From Acanthornis magna (Eukaryota; Chordata; Aves; Passeriformes; Acanthizidae): a stretch of 64,000 bases of DNA. The stretch covers positions 2,047,001 to 2,111,000 of the forward strand of contig JAWUZG010000056.1 of the NCBI GenBank assembly GCA_036785705.1. Reading direction: 5' to 3'. The notes beneath the pieces were generated by a model that was not told the origin of the DNA, ran no database searches, and saw only the letters and a list, made by a program, of their open reading frames with translations. Shown here in pieces: positions 1-10,800 of this stretch (positions within the stretch are counted from its first letter, which is position 1; each line of letters opens with the position of its first letter). The position numbers and the translations under genes are program-made.

Positions 1-389
1 TGCATAACAGCACTTTAGGAATCCTTTTCTTCTCCAGTCACATTTAACACTGGGGTTTGCATTCCAAATATTGGAGTGCTAAGGTGTTATTTTTTGAGAA
101 AAATTTACTAGTACTACAGTCAAGATGCCTTGAAGCTGAAGATATGGATCCTCTTTCTCCTCTCATTATGGGGAGGTGTGGGGAGTGTGTAACTCAGCTA
201 CAGCAGGGCTGGGAGTCCCAGGACCTTCTGCCTTTCTCTAAAAAGATCTTACCACTGCACTCAGAAATCACTGAAGGACCCTCCTACATTGTCTTATCCT
301 GAGGTGACAGCACTGGCTCTTTTTTGCTGTGAAACATAAATGTGAACATGACCCAGATGTCACTGTAACAAATATCTCTTCCTTTGTAG
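1..389 (+). other. CA12 intron, partial (upstream of first visible exon)
   Basis: Sequence before the first recognisable exon. It holds a pyrimidine-rich acceptor region ending at 389 and no other coding signal that I can see. Confidence 0.7.
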
Positions 390-485
390 CTGCATATTGT
401 ACATTACAATTCTGAGAAATACCCAGATATAACAGCAGCAATGGACAAAGCAGATGGACTGGCAGTTTTGGCTGTTCTCCTTGAG
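390..485 (+). CDS. CA12: CA12 coding exon a (zinc-ligand exon)
   Basis: 96 nt, 32 codons, phase 0 at both ends, between cctttgtag and gtagga. It encodes [13 protein letters not shown] and, further on, [11 protein letters not shown]. The first His of LHIVHYN is the family's third zinc ligand. LAVLAV lines the active site in this family. Length and phase fit the corresponding alpha-CA exon. Confidence 0.93.
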
Positions 486-3400
486 GTAGGATGCAAGATC
501 TTTCTTTTTTTTTTTCTGTTTGTTTAGAATATGCTTTCAATCATTCAGTTATGAGAGAATTTTAATATACAAAATTACCTAGATTATTTAACAATGCAGT
601 GGCTGAATAAAGGTTCTTCCTTTTCTCTTTCACAAAAAAAGAAAAAGGTCAGATTCCAGCCGTACAAACGAAACCAGGAATAAATGTTAAGAAAAGAGGA
701 ATTCTGAATATTTCCTCATGTTTTTCAGTAAATTAACTTCAGCTCTGTTAAATCCATTTTTATATTCATTTACAAACTAATGACTGGTAGAGTTTATCAA
801 ACAAGAGGCAACAGTGAATTTCAAGCTCATTTACTCAAAGCTGCCTACTGTAGCATGAAGCAGTTTGAACACAGCAGAGAGGCACAGGCAGGCACAGCCC
901 TGCCTTTGACCACCATATGTAATTAGGATTTAACCACAGGCTTCTCCCTGCTAACTTCCCAGATTCTTTGAATCACAGATTACTGTAAACGAGTACATTC
1001 AGTGACATTTTAAGATGTCAGAAGGACTTCTTTCCAATTTTCCTCTCTGAAGTCCCACATACAAAGATAATTATGATCTTAAAAAAAAAATAGTAGCTTG
1101 TACATATATAATTCTCCTTTTTCTTGAGGATTAAAACTCCTCAATAATATAACTGTAAGGATAATTTTTAAATGTGAGGATTTTCTGCAGCATAACAAAC
1201 CAAAAATCCAAGTTTCCACATTTCCATCAAAAAAGTAAAATGTTCTAGTTAGCAAACAAAGCTCTCATCAGTATTACCCAAGTTTACTTCTTAGCACCTC
1301 TTAGATTTTGACAGTAATTTTATGTTAAATTTCAGTTCATTTGAAAGTTGTAGCTGTGAAAAGTGTCAGAGTATTGTATGTTATGCTAGGGAATAATGCT
1401 GGGATTCTGGTTATTTCTAAGCAATGGTGTTTGAAAATCAAATTAGTGAACAATGGAGATTAGGTCTTTGAAAAGCTTACAGACAGCTGGTGGCTATTAC
1501 AGTTGATGTAAGGACACCAGTTTACTATGTCTGGTTGTCAGAGGAGTTGCTAAGCACCAGCTCTGAAGAATTCATAAAAAAGGCATTGATTATTAGACTG
1601 AAAGCTGCTGGTAGCAGTTGAAAAACATAGTCTTGTGTGACAGCTGAGTTATAGCCTTTGCCAGATAGTTGAGTAGTAGCCTTGTGGTACCCAACAGTGT
1701 CATTCTTTACCTCCACGGACTGTGAGGAGCAGCAGATTAAAAAATGTTTGTGAGTGGAAAAATGTGGCTTTGACTGGAAACCAGTAAATTATCTGAGAAG
1801 CCTGGGAGCTGAGAACTTCTGCCTGCAGTGCTCTCAGAGGAAATGGTTTCTCTTTGCACAGCACTCTGAACAGGGAAGGGCAATAAGGTCTTTCAAGGGC
1901 ACACAAAAGGTCTGCACTGCAGTTGTAAAGGCAGCATTATGATACAGCAGCTCTAATAGCTCTGGAGTAGAAGCAAAGTCATGGCTCTGAGGACAGAGGT
2001 AGCGTTTTGAGTTATAAAATACTTATGCCATTCTATGAATATCTGGCCAGCGGAGGCACTTGCCTTATGACAGGCCAGAAACACAGACTCAAATTCAGAC
2101 TAGTGATTTGCATAGCTGTTGATAATGTGATCATTGCAGATTGGACCCTTCAACCCATCCTACGAAAAGATCTTCAGGCACTTCCGCAATGTGAAATACA
2201 AGGGTGAGTGGCTGCATCAGATTGAGAATGGCTGAGAGTATCAGATGTCACCCTGAGAGGGATTGAACTGGCTGAAGAAACAGCCCAAAGATCACAGGCT
2301 AACCTGTCACAAACTGTGAAAAAGGCTTCCAAATGCCGGGCATTTCTGGGAAGAGCATATGGCCAGCATGCATGTGACTCTGACTGGGCCTTATTTCTTG
2401 CACAAGGTGTTTTTTAGTTGATATGGCCACAGTTTATCTTAGAGGACTCTGATTTTCTGTCTAAGACAAGATTTGTACACAGGAAACTTAAAAACCTGTA
2501 TTCCTTATTAAACTGGGATCATCTCTGCTAAAAGGTATTTTTCTTATCCTAGTGATATGACATTGAAAATATCCTACTTATTGAAAAGCAAATTCACTTC
2601 ACTGACACACTTCCCATGTAGTCATGATGCAACATTTAACACAAATCCCCTTTTTTAGATCAGAAGGTCCTGGTCCCTGGTTTCAATGTTCAAGAACTAC
2701 TTCCTGACAGACTGGATGAATATTATCGGTATGAAGGATCCCTGACAACTCCTCCTTGTTACCCAAGTGTTCTCTGGACAGTTTTCCGACACCCCGTTAA
2801 AATTTCTCAAGAGCAGGCAAGTTCCAATAGAGCACATTTCCCTGATTGATGTCTGCTAAAGAACAGCAAATACATATTCTCATTTCCTGGATTTCTCTCA
2901 TGTTCCTGTGAAACTGAAAGGTGACCATTGCTAAAATCCTTTCAAGTGGGAAGAGCAGCACAGAAAGGACATAAATCAATATCCCATTCTGTTTGTTGTT
3001 AGCATGTTTTCAGTTGGCCAGAACAAAGGACAACAGCAAGGCAATTGGTACAGTAGCAGATTGAAAAAATCACAGTCAAGTCAGATGAATTTCATTTTCC
3101 TTAAGTACTTACTCTCTGCTTTCAAGTCTTTCCATGAGTTACCTGCAGATTATTTTGTTTGGGCCCCATGTCTTAACACTATTCACCAAGTATTTTAGTG
3201 CTGCTCTGATCCTGATGGACTTGGGTGGGTTGGATAGTTTCTAAAAAGCATATGTTGTGTTATTTATCAATCTTGAGCCCTAGCTTTTCTCCCAACTTAC
3301 ATTTCTTGTGCTCATCTTATTAACTTCTTTTGCTCTTAGGTGGCCACTTACACAGACAATAAACTCACAATCTCTATCTTCTGATTCACCTACTTATAGA

Positions 3401-6400
3401 CATGGGGGAAATGTTATTATCAAAATCTCAGATCAAATTACTGCATGCTCCTCATTATGAAAATATATTCTTACCATTGTCCATTCTGTCAGATCATGCC
3501 TCTACCAAAACAGAGAGTTCTTTCAAAAAGTAGCCTTTAATACTACTTAGGAGTTAGACAGTGCCAGGGAGAGCATGCCGGAAAAGTCTACCATGTTTCC
3601 TCCCATCCAGTTTTCCTGGCAGATAATCTGATACTAAGCAGTACTTTTATCAGCATGTAAATAAAATACAGATATGGATGTGGAGATGTCACACTGTTCA
3701 CACATTATTCTGTATTTGGGCTCACAGGCCACATGAGACTTAATTATTACTTAATGTATCCTCTTACCTTTGACTATCCCTCTGATTTCAAACACAGTCC
3801 TCCCCCCAGTGATCACACACTGGCACTGCTTTCTCTGTATTCTGGAAGCTGAACAGGTGCTTCCCTTTATAGCTACTGGCACTGGAAACAGCCATGTACT
3901 GCACAGAGAGTGATGACCCAGAACCCCTGGAAATGGTTGATAACTTCAGAAACGTTCAGGAATTCCATGAAAGACTGGTTTTCATCTCCTTCCGTGAAGG
4001 TAAGTTGTACAAATGCGTCTCTGCAAAGAAACAGTGCGCGGTGATTTGTGTAAGCATGAAGTACTGGAATGGCACTCCTGCTGCACTATGCTACTACAAA
4101 AACACAGCAATCTTCTTCCCCTGCAGTTCACTTTGTTGCTGTTTCTTCTCATATTGCATTGGTGCACAGGCAATGGTACAAGAATAAGGTATTCCCAGAG
4201 TAGATAAGAATTTTTTTCCACAGTGGGTATCAGGCAAGCCCTGCAACCCTTCTGATCAAAGGCAAGGAGATAAAAGAAGGAAGACACGACTGGCCTTGTC
4301 ATGCTTGGCAGAAGCATTTGCTGTCACTCCAAATACTAAACAGCTCCACAGCTGAACTGTTTCAGTCAGTGCAAGTGCTTAAGATGGCCTTGTCTCACTA
4401 GTGACATTTGCTAGTTCTCAGCAATGTCAGGCTTGATCTTATGCAGACCACACATTAAGAGGGAGTCACAACTTTGCCTTTCAGGGACACTGTTTTGGGG
4501 AGATTACATAGAATCAGAAGAGGTCCTTGAGGAATTCAAACTTGGCAAACAAAAATAATTCATAACACTGGATTGTATGATCCAGTGTTACAGATTAAAA
4601 AAGAAACAATCCCATTTTATGAGGAAGAACTAATTTAAAAGCTTAACTCTGCAGTGTTACACAATGACAACTCATAAGTTTGGTGGGGGGCTTTGCACAA
4701 AAGTCTGCATCTGTGGTGAGAATTAGATCTGTACCCCACAATAAGGCCTTTGAGTATATTGTTTGTGCAAAATGTATTGTTCCAGCTTCTTTGGTGTCTT
4801 GCAAACAATTACTCTTAAGCATGTGTGAAGCTGGCACATACACTCAAGGCAGATGAATCGAGGCAAGCCACTACACTATTTGAAATCAGAGTAAAAGATT
4901 TCTAATAGAAAAAACAGACTTCACCAAAAATATTGGCCAAGCAGTAAACTTTCAAATTAATAAGATGTGTTAGCACATCATTTCAACTTTGCCTGCCAGT
5001 TTCTTCACTGTTTAGATGAAAGAACAGAAAACACAGGAGTTGTCTATTTTGGGCATTTTCACAAAACAGACACTGCAGAAGCAGTTCCCTGCAGGCACAC
5101 TGCAGTAGCTGTCCTTGCCATTCCCCCCTGCAGACAGACCCTCTCATAACATATCTCTTGTAGAAGAAAGCTACAAAAGAGAAAAGTGAAAATCAGAGAT
5201 CAGCCAAAATAAATCCCTGGCAAAACATTTCTCTTTAATCAGAGATGAATTCGATTTGTCACCAAAACTTTACTGATTTCTTAAAATGAGAATTACACTA
5301 ATAGTTCTCTTGTTGCTAGATTCTAAACATAATACATAAGAAAATTACAAGTCTACCAAATTATCAACAATCCTTAACATCTCCTTGATTAATACACAAA
5401 CTAGTACTAGTTGCACAAACCATATTTTGAGTAAACCAAAAGATGACTGCATAGTGAAAGAGGGAAAGAACTAGAATATGTCAGTCTTTATTCTGCTTTT
5501 CTGGATTGACCAACTAGAAGAATGCCTTCCACGGCATTCTTATGTGACCACGAAGAGGTTAAAACTTCCTTCTCAAACCTCCAATCTCAAACACTGGCTG
5601 CCAGCTAGAGAGCTAGTTGGGTCCAGAATGGCTATTTTAGTAATCCTCTCCAAATCTCTGCTCAAGTCAGATTATGTGCAATGATTTCAACCAGCAGAAT
5701 TTGCAATACAGCCATCAAGTTCCTGAGACTAAGGCTTCCTCTGCAGGGTCTTAAATCTCTGGACAAACAATCTACTACAGCAATACCACTGCAGAAGCAC
5801 TTCCTGAAGTAATGGAAGTTCCAGAGTGAGCAGCTCCCTTGTGATTAAGACAGGTTCACCATGGAATCCTAGCAATCCAACTTTTACATTTTCTACCCCC
5901 TATTTATCAAAATTTGTAACCTGGTGGGCTTGGGAAGGGTATGTTGTCAATTGTGGTCAACAAGTCAACAAGTGGCATGTGAGCCACTGATCTTCCAAGT
6001 CAGCTTGGTCAGTCAGAAATGAGAAATGCATTTTTCCATCTGTTTCTTAAGCTAACCTTTCAGCACCTAACTATGTTCTCTCCATAAATCACACTCAGTA
6101 CTTAAGAATAGAAGGTAGAGAGTTACAATCCATGATCCCAGGAAGTGAAAATCAGACACTATGCTTTTCATCCAGGAATCTCCAAACACTTCACAGAAAT
6201 GGTGTAAGCATTATTATTTCCATTTATGGGAGAAAATTTGACCCAGATGGGACTTTCTCAAAATTGTTGCTGTGAACCAGAGCCAAACCAAATAATAACA
6301 TTTGGTTCTCCCTCTGCTAAGCCACATTATTGGCTCCCACACAGAGATGACACTAGCTATAAAAGCATTTTCAATGTATCTTTAAAGCTGGCATGACTTA

Positions 6401-9208
6401 GCAGAGTTAAATTGTAGGGGTTATTGCCCATCCTGCTGTTCATACCCCAGAACTGGTCTCTATGGCTGTGAAAGACATTGCTCAGTGCTACTTTAATAGA
6501 AACCCTATTCAGTCTAAGTATATTTAATTACAAAAGCTCATTGACTCTATCAGTGAACCGTAGAAAAAATGTGCAACTCATTTCAAAAAAGGTATTCATT
6601 GCCCCTGTAATCTCACATTCCACTTACTACAATCACAAAAGCTCCCTCACAGGCACAGCCCCTCACCTAAAGGGCAAAAAATTGAAGAAAGAACAAAGAA
6701 AGAGAAGAAAAAAGAGGCTTCTCCTGTCAAAGTCCAATGAAGTACACCTGGTTGCTTCAAGTGCCCAGCCTGACGCAGTCAGCTGTACCACACATAGGAA
6801 CAGCGCACACCTGTTAAGAAAGGGATGCCATGCACAGGGTCATGGCTTGGGCCAGGCAACACAGAAATTTGTAAAAGAAATCCTGTTGTGCACACCTAGA
6901 CCTCTACTAAGCAGGTTTTCAGAGCAACTTTTCTGCCTTACCAGTGGCGAGCCTGAGAGCTGCCACCTTCACCGGAACACAGACACCACAAGATGGGGCC
7001 ACTGGCCTGTGTTTTGTATCGAAATTGAAAATGACTGAAGCGTTCAGTCATCCACATTTTTGATGCCAGTAATGAGTATCTAAAATCACACTCACTATGA
7101 ATAAGAACCACATTTCAAAAAGCCTCTAATCTTAAAGAATTACACAGCAAAACTCACACGTGTTTACAATATATTTTGTCTGTCAGCAATTTATTCCAAT
7201 AAAATCAGCTTCACATACATGCAGCTGGAATTTGTTATGATGTTCAAACCACCCACTGCCCACAAGTTAAACAGGAACTCGTGTCTAGTTTTGATTGTGG
7301 TACCATGCTGAAATACTATCTAACTAAATTCTGTAAGAAGATCCTCTCATCAGACAGAAATGCTTCCTACCCTTCCTCTTCAAACTATAAGCTCTTTTTC
7401 TACAGTGATCTATTTGGTGTTATATTTTTTGTGCCCATTTGACACACCTTTAGTATAACAAAACTCACCTTTTGTAAAACAGCTCTTCAATTCCATGGAT
7501 TGTGAGCTTCTTCCATTCAGTTGGACTTAAAATTAATGGGTTAAATGGGATAAGCTTAAACTCCGTATTTTACATGTGTGTTTTATCAACAGCTGATTTA
7601 ATAAGAGATAATATTTAGATGGAATACATGAAACCGATCAGTTTGATTCTGAATGAGCTCTGATGTTGCTTGGAGAGAAACAGTCATTTGATAAAATACA
7701 AAAACTAATGTGTAAATAAATTAAGAAACTGCAGTTAAGGAAAGGCAGCTCACCTCCAGGGTCTTTGAGGAGGCCAAAATAAATAAAAAATACTTTCATT
7801 GCCAAAAATGTACGTGAAGGTAACTAATAAATATAGCATTATGATAATGCTTAAATCTTTATGCAAAGAAGAGATCACTCAGCTCCTTATACTAATATCC
7901 TGAATTAATTTTTACTTTCTTTGATGCCTTTAAGCAATGTTCTCAACAGCAAGGCATATCATTCTTCAGCCATCCACATTCAACGGTGTTTTGTTTGAAA
8001 AAACAAAAGGCATCAAATTTAACATCCTTAGTTGCCTGGATTTAGTTCTTTGGTTTTGCCTATGATCTCTTATTTACTATAGCACAAAAATCATATTCCT
8101 GCTGTGCCAGTGCCTCCATGTTGGCATTGTGACTTCAGCATCTGTCTCATGTCACAGCCTTGTGAACTGTGGATCCAGCTGTGGGACTGGGGCATTCCAG
8201 GAAACATCTGTGCAAAGTTACCCATTCCATAGTCACAAAGTGGTGTGACCAGGCTGTAGAAAGGCTGTGGATGCAGAATGCAAATGTTCCAACAGATCAG
8301 AGACTCACCTTCACCTCTCAAAGCAATGATATTGACAGTTTTGAATGTTGTTCCTCTTTTCCTAGGTTTTGTGGTTTCTGTTGTGATAGCCTGCATTCTG
8401 GGAGTTCTCATCATTCTTGCAGTAGCCTTCTGGCTACTGAAGAAGAAAAGGTAAGATGTCTGGCTGTCACATCACAAAAAAATTCAAACCCTATTTCCCC
8501 TCTGACACAAACAAGTGCTCGTGTGTCCAAAACTTGGCACATTTTTTGTACTGGTAAGGTTTAATCTTTTATAAGACATGATCTCTTCCTACAAGCTATG
8601 ATTTCTTTTTATTACTGTAGACATTATTTCCCCCATATCATATCAGGCTGAGGCAGTAACAGACTTACCCAGTTTTTCTGTTTCTCAAATGCCATTTGTT
8701 CTTTTCTTGCTCTTTTTGCTAGCACTGCTGCTCCCAAATGCTTTTTGAATCCTTCCATTTTTTCCTAGAACAGTAAGTTAAACAAGGAGAATGGAATTTT
8801 AGGAAAACCTTTCCCAAGGTCACAATGTTTTACAGGAATAAATATATACTGCCAAAAGATCATTAAGCCACTGTTTGCCAACAAAGCCAAATCCTGGGAA
8901 AAAATCCAAGATTCCAAATTTTCCTACAACCTGATCCCTTTGTATTCAGCATTGACCCCGCATACAAAATGTGTTTTCCTGAAATATTTGTAACAATAAG
9001 GTACTGTGACATTTGCACTATTACAGAGAAAAATAATCTCATACATGCATAATGGACCATTTTAAATAACTAATCGTGCTTTTCCTTTATTGACATTACA
9101 ATTATTTAATACATTTCTTTTAGCTGCGAAAAGGGAAGGCAAGACAACAGAGGAGTCATCTACAAAGCAGGCATGTACAAGGAGGAAGAAGACATCTCCA
9201 AAATTTGA
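390..9208 (+). CDS. CA12: Carbonic anhydrase XII, C-terminal half (multi-exon, 5' part outside window)
   Basis: Membrane-anchored alpha carbonic anhydrase that interconverts CO2 and bicarbonate at the outer cell surface. Six coding exons are seen: 390-485, 2140-2203, 2659-2816, 3873-3999, 8366-8450 and 9124-9208, with reading phases that join consistently. Seen directly: LHIVHYN, whose first His corresponds to the third zinc ligand (His119 in CA II numbering); SLTTPPC with the gatekeeper Thr199 equivalent and a Cys typical of secreted and membrane CAs, which pairs with an N-terminal Cys; VLWTVF; one hydrophobic membrane segment; and a short tail with GVIYK. The tail, the membrane segment and the RAB8B-RPS27L neighbourhood favour CA12 over CA9 or CA14. 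The first two zinc histidines and the signal peptide must be encoded before base 1. One intron has a GC donor. A short juxtamembrane exon may be missing from this model between 4000 and 8365. Confidence 0.92.
486..2139 (+). other. CA12 intron
   Basis: About 1.65 kb, AT-rich, opening with gtagga and closing with tcattgcag. I see no repeat family or additional exon in it. Confidence 0.85.
2140..2203 (+). CDS. CA12: CA12 coding exon b
   Basis: 64 nt between tcattgcag and gtgagt. Starts in phase 0 directly after the Glu of the previous exon and ends one base into a codon. Encodes [12 protein letters not shown] through NVKYK, closely matching CA12 of mammals from memory. Confidence 0.93.
2659..2816 (+). 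CDS. CA12: CA12 coding exon c (catalytic SLTTPPC exon)
   Basis: 158 nt after ttttttag. Encodes [15 protein letters not shown], then [13 protein letters not shown] and VLWTVF, ending ISQEQ. It holds the gatekeeper Thr, the conserved Pro-Pro and the disulfide Cys. The downstream donor is gcaagt, so this is a GC-AG intron rather than GT-AG. Confidence 0.94.
2817..3872 (+). other. CA12: CA12 intron with GC donor
   Basis: Begins gcaagt directly after the CAG that ends ISQEQ and ends ctttatag. No GT near the boundary keeps the conserved QEQ/LLALETA junction intact. The GC donor keeps strong consensus at its other positions (CAG before, AAGT after), as is usual for U2-type GC-AG introns. Confidence 0.88.
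3873..3999 (+). CDS. CA12: CA12 coding exon d (end of catalytic domain)
   Basis: 127 nt, phase 0 start after ctttatag, ending one base into a codon before gtaagt. Encodes [15 protein letters not shown], then MVDNFRNVQ and [10 protein letters not shown]. This is the conserved NFR motif and C-terminal edge of the alpha-CA fold. Confidence 0.94.
4000..8365 (+). other. CA12 long intron before the membrane exon
   Basis: 4.4 kb, AT-rich. It holds an 11-bp perfect hairpin at 4563-4590 and a 561-nt open frame at 6478-7038 of unknown meaning. A short juxtamembrane exon, like the alternatively used one in mammals, could lie here but I did not find a convincing one. The shorter introns 2204-2658 and 8451-9123 hold nothing notable. 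Confidence 0.7.
4563..4590. repeat. Inverted repeat (11-bp perfect stem) in CA12 intron
   Basis: TAACACTGGAT at 4563-4573 pairs with ATCCAGTGTTA at 4580-4590 across the 6-base loop TGTATG. It is too short for a miRNA precursor on its own. Confidence 0.85.
8366..8450 (+). CDS. CA12: CA12 transmembrane exon
   Basis: 85 nt between ttttcctag and gtaaga. Encodes a run of about 22 hydrophobic residues (start FVVSVVIAC, end AVAFWLL) followed by KKK, as expected for a type I membrane segment with a positive cytoplasmic stop. Entry phase matches exon d. Confidence 0.88.
9124..9208 (+). CDS. CA12: CA12 last coding exon (cytoplasmic tail, stop)
   Basis: Starts after cttttag and its first base completes a Ser codon. 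Encodes [16 protein letters not shown] then [11 protein letters not shown] and TGA. The basic stretch followed by GVIYK matches the mammalian CA12 tail; the acidic end differs from it. Confidence 0.88.
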
Positions 9209-10800
9209 TGCCCTGCTCTTTCACAAAAGCCCCTTTTCATTCATAGCACTGATTTATTTTGGATTGGTGAAACACATCTCTTGTTCTTGGCTAATGATAA
9301 GCCTCAAGAGAGTTCTAAAAACACATACCAGCCAAAAGTTTTCTGTAGCCCTTGTTCTCTTGTTTTCCAGAGAGATATGATCAGTGAATCCCCCTGAGCT
9401 GAATTCCTCACCACATTCTTTTCATGTCTGCTGCTTACTGAGTCTGGGTGTTTCAATTGATTTTACAGTTAATCCTAAACTCCAGTTTTATGGTTTGTTT
9501 AGCACAGGTTTTCCCATAGGTATTCCAATCTAAAGACACTCATCAAGCTGCAAGCACTCTTCTCTGCTAAAACAAGGTATTGGTTTTAGCAGCATGAATA
9601 TAAACAAGATAAAGGGCAAACTGTATTTGACATCAGAGTTTGAACTGGGTTGTTCAGCTGATAGTTTTTAAAAGCACAGCATATGATGCCGTGCGTTCAC
9701 CAGTGGAACTGTAATATTAGAGGAAAAGACACATGTAAATGCAATGAAAGCCACATGGATTATTAATGGGGTTCAAGCCCAGAACTCAGTGCTGAGAAAA
9801 CACTACTGCTAGAGGAACAGCTCACTTGCCAGATATTACACAGCCTCACAAATCTGTTAAGGAAGTCAGGCCCTGACTGTCACTGGAAATAGAGAAGATT
9901 GTCTTTTTATCCTGCTTTTATTTATAGCGTGTGTATGAATGATGTGAAGATAATGTAGTTGCTGCTGCTTTTAAGCAGACTTGTCATTTAGTCATGAAAT
10001 CCTGATAGATTTTACAGTATATATTACAGCTGCAATTACACAGTAGATGTTTTTTCTGATTTAGTTCTCTTAGTAATCTAATTCCTAGAAAGAAATCTAA
10101 ATTATCTTTTCAAACCTCATAAGCTAGATACTCGAGTCTCATTATGCATTTTTGGAAGTGACAAGCATACACTTGATTCCACTGAAGACAATATGGAATG
10201 TCATTGACTTCAGGAAGAATAGGGTGTATCCAGCTACCCCAATGTATACAGAATTCCTCTTGAATCTGACATCTACAGTGAGGATCTGAAATGCTCATAC
10301 TTCAGCATGCACACAGGAAGTGATAGGCCACAGGATTATTCCTAAAGTAACTTCTGGTCTGAATGCTGTTAAACACTACTGGGGAAATTTCAGCCTGAAC
10401 TTTATACTTAGATCCCTTTAACATTCAATTGCAGCACCACCACATCTGTGATTTTAGAGAAATAAACTCTTATCATACGTGCTTCCTCCTTTCAAGATGG
10501 CAGATGCAGACTATTTCAGCAGAGAGTGTTTTAGATTCTTCCCCTTCCATCCCCAAGAAAATTGTGTGATGTCAAAAGCAAGCTTTTGAGTGTGAGGAGA
10601 AATAACTTATTAATACTTAGTGTACGTGATATTTAGGAGCAAAACTTTACAACTGAGTACAGTGCATATGCCAGATTTTCATCAAACATGAAGCACATAA
10701 AGATCATCTTATTGAAATATTTGAAATTACTTAAGAAGCATTTGTGTGCTACAGGGAGTATTACTTACTCTTTGAATAAAGGTGTTTAAAGACAAGATTA
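9209..10800 (+). other. CA12: Probable CA12 3' UTR
   Basis: Follows the TGA at 9206-9208 without further coding signal. AATAAA occurs at 10461-10466 and 10775-10780. The second is followed by a T/GT-rich stretch at about 10811-10845 and is the better candidate for the main polyadenylation site. The end of the transcript is inferred, not seen. Confidence 0.55.
10775..10780 (+). terminator. Candidate CA12 poly(A) signal
   Basis: AATAAA about 1.57 kb after the CA12 stop, with a T/GT-rich region 30-65 bases downstream. An earlier AATAAA at 10461 could be used instead. Confidence 0.5.

Noticed and set aside
6206..6236. Small candidate CA12 juxtamembrane exon ending near gtgtaagc
   Set aside because: Lengths of 26 or 28 bases break the phase required between 3999 and 8366.
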